A stretch of DNA of 64,000 nt from Ptychodera flava (GCF_041260155.1 NW_027248372.1:322501-386500); one strand, 5' to 3'. Counted from the stretch's first letter, positions 46,101 through 58,366 are shown. Notes: a model not told the origin generated them from the sequence alone. Program-made: numbers and translations.

Positions 46101-49100
46101 TTATATTTGACCACAAAAAGTTTTATTATTCAAGTTAACTATTCCTCTTTTTTGCATACTAATTGATTTTTATGTGCCATTTATATTTGATTAAAGATAA
46201 GAAATGTTTGAATTGTTTTCACAAACAGTACCAAGTTAGCCTCTAAACATTTCACATCATTTTGCAGTATAGAATAATTTGAAGAATAGGATTCACAAAC
46301 TTTTCTACTGGCACTACATCAACTTTAAAAATATGCAGAATGTTTTGCACCACTGAGGTTCACTCATTTGTCACCAATTTTGTACTTACAATATCAATCA
46401 AGCCAGAGAGAGCATCTTCGGGGCCAACAAGTAACTTAGCCAATGAATTGCAGCACGGTGGATTGCTTGATAAATCTGTCACAAAGAGAAATGACAAATT
46501 ATTCATTTAGTTCAAGTTTTCCCATTATCAAGCCATTATTACATGAATTGTCCTTCACTGTCCCATGTGAAGACTTGAAAAATGTGATTTACAGGCTGTC
46601 TGTAATTTGGTATGTCTATACTATCTCTGAGTGTTTGAGGGATACGGTGATAATCTGTTGATTAGCTCCATACAACTTTAGCTGAATCAAGCATGGTAAT
46701 GAAGACACAAAAATGTACCGGTATGTACACTTATCATTAAGCAATAATGCACCCCCTCCCGGCTCATAATGGACGAAAGCAAACTTTGCACGACATAATG
46801 TACGAGGCGAAGCCGAGTACATTATGGAGTGCAAAGTTTGCTTTCGTCCATTATGGGCCGGGAGGGGGTGCATTATTGCTATTATTTTATAGTTTTGGCA
46901 ATGCCAGTGAATTTGTAGTTGTAGAAAACGAATAAAAAAGGAAATTTTAACTGAGTTTGAAGCCAGCGCAGTGAGCGTCGTCCAGCATGATCGGCCCTGA
47001 CTCTGTACATATTACATGCACTGCACACTGCACTGCACTGAACACGCACGTTCAGCACAAAAAATGACCAGCACTTTCACGGTTCATTTTGAATTGAAAA
47101 ACGATGTATTTTCGAAGGAAATGAAAAGTAACTGCATCCCTACCGTCTATATCAAACTTGAAACATCACCTTTAAATATCATGCCATTCAAAAAATCGAC
47201 ACGGTGAAATGCCAGAGATGAAGAAAACGGAATGTTCATGCATCGACATCAGCATGATCAGCGAGCTGCATGCCATGGTATCAGCTGATCAATACGATCA
47301 TTATTATGTCGATAGTAGTACAGCATTCATTGCAAACGATATCAACAGAGTTCAACATTGTTATTCAAATGTTTATATTTCAATAATAACTGTGTCTATA
47401 AATTTAATTTTCGATGGCTCCTTGAGAAGAGCTATTTTATTTCGGCGAACGACAGAACTTGACGTAAACGGGTGCTTGAAAGGTACAGTGAGTTGACAAA
47501 CATACTAGAGGGTTTCGGTACCGTCGCGATATCGAGAACAAGGCAAGGTAAAATCACAGACATGGAGAAAAAAACGGTGAATGAAAGTTGTCTCCGATTA
47601 CAGTCAGTGCATCAGAATAAGGTGGCCGAGATGTTAGATCAACGGAGTGTCCACGGTCGTCATGATTGTTGGTAGTAGCTGACCTTGGACCGAGACTTTA
47701 AATGGCTCCGTAGTAATTTCCGTAGACACTTCCGGTCAAGGTTGATGACAGCAAGCTGCCGTTGGCCCGTTTACGGCTGGTTCGAGTAGCCTTTCGCGCT
47801 TGCATCGTTTACATGGCCACTGACATACATAATATACCATGTGTCAAACCCAGTATCGTCTAGGAGTTTGCAAACGTACTGAGTTCTGTTTCACCTATAC
47901 CAAGCGAACCATGTTGTAAACAAACGTAGTAGTACAACCAGCGTATCGGACGGGGACTGCATGCTGAGCGCCAGCCAGACAGACGGCAAGTGCGTGCGTG
48001 AGGACTCAAAAAATGTAATAAATCGTACAGTAAGACATTATTATCAATATTGTGAACCATTGTCAAGATTTATAGTTTGTGTATTACATGGTTTATCCGA
48101 TATTTCACCTCCTTTTAAATGCGCAGTCCTATTTTCGTTTTCCAAAAAAAAACTTGCTCGGTGTGGGGCCGCAGTGCTGAATAATGGAATACATCATCAG
48201 TAATAATGTATGGATATGACGTCACAAAATTCACTGGTATTGACAAAGCTATAATATAATATGTAATAATGTACATTTATATGCAATGTTTGTGCTAGTG
48301 TTAGAGTACATACAGGTAGGTACACAACATTTTTGTATCCTCAAAAACTTCTGTGTCCCTGGCACTACCAAGTATGATAAATGCACTGTGCGAGAGAATG
48401 CCAGTAAAATGATATAAGAACTGAGGCAAAATTTACTTGGGTTCTACCCCGGCCCACTGAAGGACATATCATCTTGTCAGCGCATTACAGTCATATCTGC
48501 AAACTTCAAGCTTCATAAGCTGTTTTCAGAACTTTTGTTTTGTGGTTTCCCTACACTTTCTGCATTGAATCCCCAAACTCTAATTTAATGCCAAGTATTT
48601 AGCATATCAACACAACCTGTATGAGTACAATCTCCATTGTTATTGTTGAAAATTGTATTCAAGTCCCGACCAGAATTCATTTGTAAACAATAAACAATCA
48701 TTCATCACTACACACATACAAGCTGTCTTGACAAAAAGAATACTTGAAATTTCTGCATGACAAACAGATTAGGGTCAGACATGGTAGTTGATATACAGCA
48801 GCAGAATACTGAAAAACTTGCCACAAGTTACAGCTTATGTCCCTTTCAGTTATATGACCGATCCACCAGAAACTCTCAATTTTATACTAATTGTAGCCAT
48901 AATATGTGAAGCATGTTCTTATACCTGTAGATATTGAATAATGGTTTTACACAAAGATTTCACTTTGATTGAATTTCAGCCTATGTAAAAAGTCATTCTC
49001 GGTTAATTTTAGTATATATCAAATCTCATGCTATACAGTACACTCAATGTGAGTTTAACTCATCATTGTCAAAGTACCAAGCGGTGATTAGCCCTTTATG

Positions 49101-49371
49101 AAAACATTGAAGAAATGACCAGACAACTATGTTTCAATGACTTACCTACGAGGGCCTGCAAAGCCATCTGAGTTGGCTGTATCAGGCCATCATGGTCCCA
49201 GTGTGGGAACACCACGTACGGATCGGTCTTGTGAGCTCCCCTGGCCTGGAAGTGAAAACCCAACAGATTCAACAGGGACATGGCTCCCGGGGACAGCATT
49301 GCATCGTGGGACAGCTGCCTGGTCAGCAGATCCTTCTGCGGGTTGTCAAGCAGGGCTACACTCTCATTGAC
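43121..49371 (-). CDS. C-terminal exons after CHAT, uncharacterised region
   Basis: Exons 49371-49146, 46475-46390, 45908-45751, 45155-44963, 44390-44314 and 43457-43121, with phases matching and stop TGA at 43121-43123. The segment includes MALQALVDLSSNPPCCNSLA and TLWGHHTSRDFLLSIGF, followed by a long block ending in basic and Ser-rich sequence (SARKRASSQVK) and a tail YVRKLTSAE. No Pfam-type domain is recognised. Good codon continuity over six exons and absence of stops argue for selection. The WEVQLKVTDIGVKTLWGHH block looks like a compact conserved module. Confidence 0.8.
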
Positions 49372-52300
49372 CTTGAAAAAGAAAATAAAACATGAAAAAA
49401 CAGAAAAAAATGGGAAGAAACGTCAAGCAGTGATACATATTATCATGGGGTTTGGCATGACTCTGTGCAGTGACTGTGCCTGTCCACATGACCTTCAAGC
49501 TGAGCACCTGTGTCGAATTCAAACATCATTTGATACAAACGACAGAATGTTGCTGCACAGTCTCATTTGAAATGAACATTTATGGATTCTCATATTGTTG
49601 CCTGGGGGCATTTCTCAGAACTGATAAAGACTACAGGATTTGCACTGCGTCTATGACATGATTGATGAGCTCATACTGGTGCATGCGTTCACACTGTGTA
49701 ATCCATTTGCACGACTAGAGTAAGTCTCAATTGAGCTTGGTAAAACAGATGTACCCTCTCAACTCACCAGCTGTAGTAACTGTGGAATTGCTGTCGGATG
49801 ACCAAGATGGTGCAGAGCTAACTCAGAAAGTGCCTGTCTCAGCTTGGGCAGGGTGATCTCTGTCGAGGAGACTTCCGCTGGCTCCGGGGGAATGTTCAGT
49901 GCGTTGACCGGCATAGCTTTCAGGGCATCGCTTTCCACACTGTCCACCAACTGGTCCAGCATTGCTGATTTGATGTGACGGATGCTGATGAAGATGTCTT
50001 GGCCAATCAGCATGAAGGGAGCCCAGTACATTGGATCAGTGAACCTGTGTGTTGCAAAGATTTGTAACACATCTGTCAGTGACAAAGCGATTCACCATTA
50101 TTGAAACAAAGCCTGTGATTTGTGTTATTGTACTTGTTCCGTAATACTTTTATGTATACTATACATGCACAGCCAAGTAGTAGCACTGTACTTGTAAAGC
50201 TGTACGATTGACAACATGAATCACACAAACTTGTCCACTCTGTACATTTTGCTGATCCTATTGTTTTGCAAGACAAAGTTCAACCAATACTTTAGAAGCC
50301 ATTAAATGAAAACTGTGAAAACTAACTCTCAGGACTACTTCATTATTTTTAATCCCAATACATAATTTTGGCAGAGTAAATAGTGTCGAGGTCTGATTTA
50401 TAGTAGATAAATCAAGTCAAGGTCTAATTGGTCAGTAAAACAGACTTGACTGAAATTTCATTTAGTTGCAATGGAACACAGAGAGTCTCCCTATACCATA
50501 CCTTTCATCCTGTGCCAGACATTCCTTGGCCTTTGCGACAGCTACGGACACATAGTTACCTTCCTGAAGAACTTTGTAGAAATGAAACCAGAATTTATCC
50601 CTGGCTATGTCTGGTATCAACCAAAGCACTACCAGCACACATTTACAACCTGGTAAAAGAGGTAAACAGCAATGGTCAGTAAGATTTGTCAACAAGGATG
50701 CAAAAAAAGGCATTTTCAGGACTACTGGTTTGGCATGTTTTTCTTTATCAGTATTCAACTGTTGACGTTTTTGTAAGACTTAACTACACTAGGCCCACAG
50801 TAAATAATTTACAAATTAACATAATCTTACAGATCTCCTTGCTTGACCAAGTACCGGTACATGTATTGTGGGAAGCCTCCCTTAAAAACTCAATTGTTTT
50901 TACAATGAAAATTGGGCCCAGTGTACCACAGGTGCAATGATATTCTTTGACCTGTTCAACCCTAATTTGCTATGAACAGGTCCACAATCACCATTGATAA
51001 CAATGGGTTTGGGCCAAACCATCGTGGTGAAAGGGCTAATGCTTCTGTCTAGATAATTTCCAGTCTGTATGAAAGCAGTATGCACATCTTGCTTTAAGAG
51101 AATAATTCACCTCCTACAGCAGTTTGTGTTGTCATTATTGCAAGCTCTAGATTTTACAGAAGATGGACGTTGAGTCTATCACAAATGATGCGAGTAAAGC
51201 ATCTTAGAAACCTTCATATCTTTCTAAAACGGTCATGGTTGTGCATGAATACTCCTTTACTATAGATGTCCTGAACTGATGGTATGGCCATATCTAACAA
51301 TGCTAGATTTTACCACATTTTACTTTTCCTCTGAAATACCAAAGTTTTATCCTCACCTGCTGCCAACAGGGCTGACGGCAGAGTGAAATCAATGTCCCTG
51401 TGTATTTCACCATAGCAACAACTCAATACAACCAGGTCTGCCTTCATTTCAACATTCATGATGTCTTTGACGCCAATCTGGTAATGGCTTTCGTTGTAGC
51501 TGCCGTCTGGGTTTGGTTGACTGGTGGGACTGGGGCGAAACACCAGTACACTGTCCTCCCAGGAACCATAGGTCGCTGTGAAGAAAGCACATTGATATTG
51601 TCATATTTGTTACAATCATGTGCTTCATATGATGAATTTCAATTGGATTTTAACAGATTATTCACAATACGTGTAGTGACAGAACATCATTTGCGATAAA
51701 GCACACTTCATGCATAGCTACACATTCCAAACATATGACTGAGACCAAACATAGAAGTTATCTGTTTGTCCACATGTAAATTGTACACACAATGTAGCAA
51801 AGCTGGTATTGGCTCTTCACACACATTTAGTACTTGTGTTGAAGTTAACTCATATTCTTTTCAAGCTGTGTATTGCCCTGTTCATTTAGACCATAAAGTG
51901 GTCATGTGACTTGCATGCCTGGCATGAAACTGACTTACTTTCAGGAGAGACAAGCCTGCAACTAGTTTACATCCTATAAGGGCCATACACTAATCCTTTA
52001 CACATTTATGGCACACTCATTGTAAACTTACCAATATGAATAAGAGTTGTCTCAGAGAACTTTGACAAGACGTTTCCTTTGGTTGCATTAGATCCTATCA
52101 AAGCCTTGGTGTCTAGGTAATCAGCGACATTGAAAGCCTCACACTGAGACACTATCAGCTCTCCAGCTGGCTGCCATATCTTAAATTGAAAGACAAGACA
52201 ATGTTAAATTTAATATTCCACCCATTCCATTTAATATGTGTATTGTGAGCATGTGTGCCTCGGCCATCAAACAATGAATTTTTGGGGTGAATATTGGTTG

Positions 52301-55300
52301 TAACTACAACACGTGCATGTTGTTCTCGTGAAGGTTGTGTTTTCTGACTGTAATAATAACAAATACAGCAGTATGATACCAATTAAATGGCATTGTATAC
52401 TTTTAAGCATAGAGGGACTGTTTTGAAAACAATACACACTGCAGTGTACATGTGAACTGTTACAGAATTTTACAAATGTGACTCAATTGTTAGCCACACA
52501 TGAGACAAATTAACCAGTCATCCACTAATTTAAGCAAACTAAGTTTCCGCAAGCGGCTTTCTCATCAATGAAAAGTTGAAACATTTTGCAGGTTCCTGGC
52601 TATGCAATATTGACAAGGGAACATTTCTCACACTGTAGTTGATACATAAGGCTGGCAGAAATATGCAGTTTTCTAATTAGTTCAGAGCTATACGTGTAGG
52701 TTTGACCATTATAGCAGATGAAGGAACTTATCAGTCACAAGTTTATGGTGTGTCTAAAAAGATGACTTGAATTATTTGAAGATAACTCTTCATCACTAAA
52801 ATTGAACAAAGTGACATGACTGGAATTAGTTGCAGATAACTTTTTGTTGATCACAATGATCAAAGCATCCATGCATATTTTTCTTGTTATTGATTTGTCA
52901 AGTCTTATAAGACTACGAAAATGATTACTGAACTTTCTCTACCACTATTCTTCACAATCTGAAGCAACATTTTTGTCGTACATTCATTCCTAAATATTTG
53001 TACCGTAAAATGTACCGTAACTTGATTATTGGTACACAAACATTAGTGAGTATCATATTGAGTTAGAATAATCATAAAGGTCATTGCTTTACCTGCCCAT
53101 GTAATTTCAATTTCTTTGGTAGAATAGGATTTCCAATGACAAGAGACTTGTGTTGTAGACTGTCTTGTTTGAACTCTGTCACAGTGCCTTCACCTTTGCT
53201 GACTTCAGTATCTGTAGATGAGTGCGTAATGAGAGTGCCCACTTTGGCTCGCTCCCTGGCAAGGATCACCTGGGCCTTGTCCTGCCTGTGCCGGGGAGTC
53301 GGAACGTAGTCGTAGTGGTTTGTTCCGAATGTGATCATGCTGGGATTAATGTTCTTTTCCCGGGCCATCAGCGGCGCTGCCCTCAGCTGCTTGCGGATTG
53401 GACTGAGAGGTCTTTGGTCTGGTGGTACGACCACGCGCAAGTGATCATCAAGGTACACGGGAAAGAATTCGTGGTACGACTTTTTCGCTTTCCGTTCCCT
53501 CTCTTCGTGTTGAGTTTGCTTGGTCAGGACATCAAGAACTGCTATGCTTGGCACGCAGCTTATCTTAAATGTAGCACTCAGTTTCATATTTTTTTCATCC
53601 TCAAGCAAGTCCACTGGCACTTGACTTATCTCCTTGTCGGGGATAATTAAGACTTGCTCCACACCAGTCAGAGATTTCTCAATAGGAGCAATGATGATAT
53701 CGTAGAGTTGTCGTTGAGCAGACAGTTTTGCAGTCTTCAGCCGTTCTTCTCTTTCAGCGTCTTTTTTCATTTCTTTCGACTTCCACTCTTTCGACTTGGC
53801 AAGGTTCTTTTTCTGCAGGTACTGGACGGTTCTGTCGCTGGACGGTAAAGCACGATTTTCACAATCTATGTCGCTCTGTCTTTCATGCAGCTGCTGAAGC
53901 TGCTCAAGGGCGCTTCTGATCTTCTTCCGACAGCTCTCCCTGATGGCTTTCTCAACCTGCACTTTGACGACACCTTTGCCGGGCTGCAAGACCCAAACCA
54001 AGAGGTACGCGTCAGTTATAGAGTAGTACAGCACAGTTGCTTTCTGTCTGTTGACAATCTTGATCAATTCCTCCTGGGACGGCATCTTGGAAGTCTCATT
54101 CTCATTACGCGACTCTTCCTCATCGGTGCTCAGCTTCTGTTTTAAGATTTGTTCAAATTTCTGTTGACGATACCCTTCGGCATAGCTCAGCGCCATGTCT
54201 GCTTGATCTAATTTGCACAGAGCGATCTGCATACCATCATAGCAGTTTTGCAAGGCTGTCTTCAGTTCATCTGCGCACTCGATGCTTTCGCTGTCACACT
54301 TGTGAATCTTCTTGGTGTAAAACGGAATCAGTTCATCAAATACCAGCCGTGCCCTTTCCATGTCGTCTTTTGAGATCGAAAGGGTCAAAGCGAATGCGAC
54401 TTCACAACGGCACAGATTGACGAGGTCCACATTGTCATCCAGTTTCTCACCGACAGCGGCAGCCATTTCGTAATAATACTGCGCATGCTGGTGCCTCCCT
54501 TGGCTCTTGAAGACATCTCCTATCTTTAGGAAAGCTCGGCACTCAGTCTCATACTCGTCAAGTCTGCGACTGACACGCAAGTAGCGTTCAAAGTAGGACA
54601 AAGCTTTATCAAAGTCTTCCTTGGCAAGGTTAAGGTCACCTAAACTACAGAGGGCTTTGGCCTGCTTGTCATTGTCTTTCAGTTTGTTCACCATATGTAG
54701 GTGCTGTTCCAGGTACATTTCAGCCAACTTGAAATTGCACAGAATTTGGTACACGTACCCGAGCGATGCATAAGCTGTAGCCATAGCAACCTTGTCTCTT
54801 TTCTCTTTCGCGAACGTGAGGTAGACCTCGTGATGTTTCAAAGCCGATGTATAGTCTTTGACCATTTCATAATACTTGCCAGCATTGTGGTGTGCCAAAG
54901 GTAACAACGTCTCCACATCCTCGCTGCTCTGTACAAGGTCAAGGTGAGCTAAGGTGTGATGGAGGGCTCTGGGATAGTTCCGTATTTCCTTGTAGGCAAT
55001 GCTGAGATTCTGATGCAAGGCACATCTTAATTCCATGGACCAGTATTCAGGGTAGTCTCCGTCTTTGCTGTTCTCCTTCAGGTCATCGCCGATGGCCAAC
55101 AACTTCTCGTAGTAAGCAATTGCCTGTGGAATCTCGTTTTCAAGTAGGTACACGTTAGCCAGGTTCACATAGCACTGCGACTCGTACTCCAAGTCTTCTT
55201 GACTCATGGCCAGGCTCAAGCACTGCTCAAAGTAGTTCTTGGCCTTGGCAAGATCTTTCAAGGTGAGATATGAACTCCCCAAGGTGAATAATGCTTTGAT

Positions 55301-57701
55301 CATGTACTTGATTTTGTCAGATCTGATCTTGAGGGCCCTTGTCATGACCTCTATGCACAGGTCATGGTGGTTTTCATGCTGCAGCTGCATACCAACCTCA
55401 ACTAATTTCTGCAGTGGGTTCATATCTGTAATTTAGAAATAATAGCATTGAATTAGTTCCATCCAATACATGTATAATGTAGTTGGCTAGTTATTTAAGT
55501 TTGAATGCAAAGCAATTTTTATCATGTGTTACCAGTAATACATTAACCCTTTGCACCCTGACCCCCTGGTACCCTACATGTATGACATCATGCAGACATT
55601 TTTGTCCGAGCCGGGTTCAAAGGGTTAATATCTGGTTTTACTTCTTCACAAACTGCCTCTTATAACTGCAAAAACCATTTTGAGCACAAAAACGTCTCTT
55701 TTTCATTTCAACCAATTTCAAAAATTTCCCAATTGTGAACATTTGTGACTCTGATTCATTAAAACTAGGATTCAAAGGATTCAGAAAATACACTAGCAGA
55801 TGTGGTAGCACAGTTTGTGGCTACACACATGTACAAGTGACAGTACCAAAAACCATGGGTCAAAACTAAGTTAGGGTCCTACATGTATGTATAGCAATAT
55901 TGTATTTAAGGTACTGTAGTATGCGCCTCAAAAGTGAAAGACTTAAACTTTCGCCCAAACTTTACTCAGTGAATATTTCGACAATACTCGTTCAAAATCA
56001 AGAATAAAAATTGAAGGTGGCTGTGAAAATTTTGTTAACAGAGAACAAATTACCCAAGAGTTGCCAATATTTGAAATTCAAAATGGCCTCCATCCCTATG
56101 GTGATTCTACTAGGAAAAATGAAATTTGCAATTTTCAAAAAAAAAAAAAAAACGGTGAAAACGTTTCTTACTCAAAGAGCTCTAAAATGAGCCCCTATAA
56201 GTGTAGGTCAGACTAAAATTGAAAAAGTGTGAGCTCAGAGTAAGAATGTGTCCCAGAGGCACATTCTACTTTCATTGGCAAAAAAGTGACCCCCTGATGT
56301 CATATTATCGTAACGCTGCTCTTACCTTCAAATCCTTTGATGATATCTTCAGGAAAGCTGCAGAGGTTGGATGCTACCACTGTTATGTTGTCCACCAACT
56401 GTTCCTCATGCTCGGCATCATGGTCTAGGGCATTCAGGAATGAGGTAATCGCTTTGTCATAGTAACTCTGGTGGTCAAGGCTAACTGCCAGTAGGTAGTG
56501 ACCCTGAAAATTTCAAAAAAGTAAGATGACATTATACAAATGCAGTGAATATTACATGTTACAGAAATGAGAGAAAAATAATATTGAATTTTTTGTAGCT
56601 TTGTTATTAAATTTTGAATTAAAAGCAATTTTGATCATTTTATTCTATTATTTTATAAATACACTTTTGGTTTCAGAAATTGATTCTTTTAACCCTAGAT
56701 TACAAAGGATCGACTCAAACATAATAGTGTTACCAGGCATAATAACTGAATACAGTGAAGAGAGTATGACTAATTACCTGAGGTATGAGGGGGTTGACCT
56801 TCACCAGATGTTCAGCATCTTTCTGTGCCAGGTCATACTTTCTAACTTCCAGGTAGACTGCAGCCCTTGCACTCAGCAACTCTGGCTTCTGTTCGTCAAT
56901 CTCCAGTGCTTCACTGTAGTACTTGATGGCTTCGATGTAATCCTTGGCTTGGAAAGCCGAGTCTCCTTTGCTTTGAAGATCAAGAACCTGAAAATATCAA
57001 ACAAATAAACAATGAATGGTTTTCACATCTGGTGTTCAGACTTTTATCAGTGTCCATCACTGTATGCTGCATGGCCCTTCATTCTCTTTGAATAATGTTC
57101 ATGATATGTGTAGCAGTGTGATAAAGCACTGGTACTGGTTAAAGGCACTTCTAGCGATCCCTGGGATGGCTTTGTTCTAGTATGTAAGAGGATAATGGAG
57201 GTGTGATAGCCTTTTGTTTTCCATTGAAATTGTAATCTAGTAAGTACATTTTCTGATGAGACAATCTGGTGCCAATGCAGGCCTTTAAAGGCCTGTGTTG
57301 GCATCAGATTGTCTCATCAGAAAATTTACCCACCAGATTACAATTTCAATGGAAAACAAAAGGCTATCACACCTCCAAAATCCTCTCACAGCCTAGAACA
57401 AAGGCGATCCCAGGGATCGCAAACAGTGCCTTTAAGATCATCTAATTGATGCACAAATATTTTTTCCTTGTAAAGATACTTGTATTATGACATATGGGCC
57501 TAATACAGAGATTGTAGGATTGTTAATATTTTTTCAAAAAGAAATCATTAATTTAAAATAACTTACACTCTGTATTTCATCATTTTCACTGATTGGTTCA
57601 CTGCCTTCAGCTATGCTGTACAAACTGCCAATGCTGACACTCCGTATCTGACCATTGACAACAGCCGCCAGTGCTGGGGAGAGGGGGACGGCAGGATTCA
57701 T
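43121..57701 (-). CDS. TPR-CHAT protein related to TTC28, 14 exons, 1,574 residues
   Basis: Exons in transcript order: 57701-57567, 56987-56778, 56503-56326, 55425-53093, 52179-52032, 51575-51357, 50649-50502, 50044-49768, 49371-49146, 46475-46390, 45908-45751, 45155-44963, 44390-44314, 43457-43121. All borders are GT..AG, phases agree, and there are no internal stops. The layout is: N-terminal TPRs (residues about 46-170), a run of TPRs in the giant exon (about 175-560), a charged linker, and a CHAT domain (about 600-1150). A long C-terminal region without a named domain follows. CHAT is a caspase/separase-fold domain. Human TTC28 is linked to mitosis and cytokinesis, but it is far longer, with more TPRs, so I call this only related. 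The start is the first ATG in the first placed exon; upstream non-coding exons are likely. Confidence 0.9.
43638..43878. repeat. possible short MITE in last intron of the TPR-CHAT gene
   Basis: The left end ACCCATTCAGTGC and the right end GCACTCAAAGGGTTAA are imperfect inverted copies. The related but shorter element at 55547-55624 has clear TTAA borders. Non-coding. Confidence 0.35.
45197..45453. mobile_element. possible MITE, 257 bp
   Basis: The ends GGGTGGACTTGATTGGGACG and (reversed) GGTTGACTTGATTGAGGCGC form imperfect terminal inverted repeats of about 20 bases. The inside is CpG-rich and non-coding. No clear target duplication. Confidence 0.5.
45465..45573. repeat. hairpin-forming inverted repeat with poly-C loop
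   Basis: The left arm (AAGATCCGTCGGTTGAGGGT from 45466) pairs with a right arm ending near 45573. The loop carries a long C homopolymer (near 45507-45522). It may be a small foldback element next to the MITE above. Confidence 0.55.
46741..48273. mobile_element. candidate DNA transposon with palindromic left end
   Basis: A near-perfect 139-base palindrome occupies 46741-46879. Its right end opens into a sequence (TGCATTATTGCTATTA...GCCAGTGAATTT, 46869-46913) that recurs imperfectly inverted at 48227-48273. Between the two lies about 1.3 kb of CpG-richer DNA with short frames only, none recognised. I read this as a non-autonomous or decayed DNA transposon; the family is unknown. It lies in the TPR-CHAT intron between exons 9 and 10. 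Confidence 0.55.
48515..48845 (-). repeat. dispersed repeat family R2, copy 2 (inverted)
   Basis: Reverse complement of 14395-14735 over most of its length, with small indels. It lies in the same TPR-CHAT intron as the palindromic element. Confidence 0.75.
49768..52179 (-). CDS. second half of the CHAT domain (four exons)
   Basis: Exons 52179-52032, 51575-51357, 50649-50502 and 50044-49768. The signature order of CHAT is kept: CEAFNVADYL, SNATKGNVLSKF, TLIHIATYGS, ADLVVLSCCYGE, CVLVVLWLIPDIA, FWFHFYKVLQEGNYVS and FTDPMYWAPFMLIG. In the family, the strand before the first catalytic residue reads H-x-A-x-H-G; here the last His is Tyr. The Cys of LSxC is present, and a second Cys lies next to it. 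With the His gone, cysteine-protease activity is doubtful, so a scaffold or pseudoprotease role is the simplest inference. Confidence 0.88.
53093..55425 (-). CDS. giant exon: TPR array, linker and first half of CHAT
   Basis: One 2,333-base open exon. It encodes about seven or eight 34-40-residue TPR-like helical hairpins (for example KALFTLGSSYLTLKDLAKA, CYVNLANVYLLENEIPQAI, AYASLGYVYQILCNFKLAE, ALCSLGDLNLAKEDFDKAL, AFLKIGDVFKSQGRHQHAQ), spaced as in LGN/GPSM2- and TTC28-type repeats. Then come an acidic linker, a CHAT start (TVLYYSITDAYLLVWVLQPG), a Lys-rich coiled segment (about KKNLAKSKEWKSKEMKKDAE) and the CHAT core block QLYDIIIAPIEKSL...LIIPDKEISQVPVDLL. It is much longer than any other exon of the gene, which may reflect intron loss. 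Confidence 0.9.
55547..55624. mobile_element. 78-bp TTAA-flanked MITE
   Basis: CCCTTTGCACCC at the left and GGGTTCAAAGGG at the right form terminal inverted repeats. Both sides are bordered by TTAA (55543-55546 and 55625-55628). It lies in the TPR-CHAT intron upstream of the giant exon. Confidence 0.65.
55915..56275 (+). repeat. dispersed repeat family R1, copy 4
   Basis: The copy closest to the one at 26180-26570. A 16-base A-run interrupts it near 56137. It lies in an intron of the TPR-CHAT gene, antisense to that gene. Confidence 0.7.
57143..57431. mobile_element. 289-bp foldback MITE with TTAA target duplication
   Basis: Nearly the whole element is an inverted repeat: about 135-base arms starting AGGCAC and ending GTGCCT, meeting at GGCCTTTAAAGGCC. 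TTAA borders both ends (57139-57142 and 57432-57435). Arm identity is high, so it is probably recent. It lies in TPR-CHAT intron 1. Confidence 0.88.
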
Positions 57702-58366
57702 CTTGCAAACTGGGGGTTCCTGTCAGGGGGGAAAAAAAATGTTAATATCCTTTTTTTCAATTCATACATGTGACTACATGTGCAGCTGATGTCTTTGAAT
57801 GTCACATACGTGTTATAAAACTTGTATGTGACAATAGACAGTGTACAGTAAATCTCTAAGAACTCTCAACTTGGTTTTCCAAGATTATTGGCCTTTCTGT
57901 CAATGATGTCAGCATGCCTAATAAATGCTAATGATCAATCCACCCCTCACCAACAACATGCAATTGTGAAGAGCTTATTTCGAATCTATGCAAATCAGAT
58001 TGCCTGTTGAGTGGGGATGTCTGAAAATGGCCTGAATTCTCAACGACACATCATTTCTCGATGTCCCATGCTTTACATGTCGCACTGCCCACCTGTACAT
58101 CTCAATGCCTGACCTAAAGACCAATTGTTCCAGTGTGGTAGAAATTTTGGAAATCAACAAGGAAGGAATAGTGAGCTATTTGAAGGCCACATGCACTGCT
58201 TGGACAGTCAGACAGTCCCCCCCCCCCTCCTTATCATTCACTGTTTAGAGAGTATGCAAAGGCAGTACATGTATTTGTGACTGCACATCAAGTTACTGTT
58301 TAATGCTGCCACAGTGTAACTATATTGACCATATTTCTGAAGGTCTGCGGCGTGAATTTGGTATAA

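Noticed and set aside
53222-53650. 142-codon frame opposite the TPR-CHAT giant exon
   Set aside because: Shadow of strongly coding sequence on the other strand.
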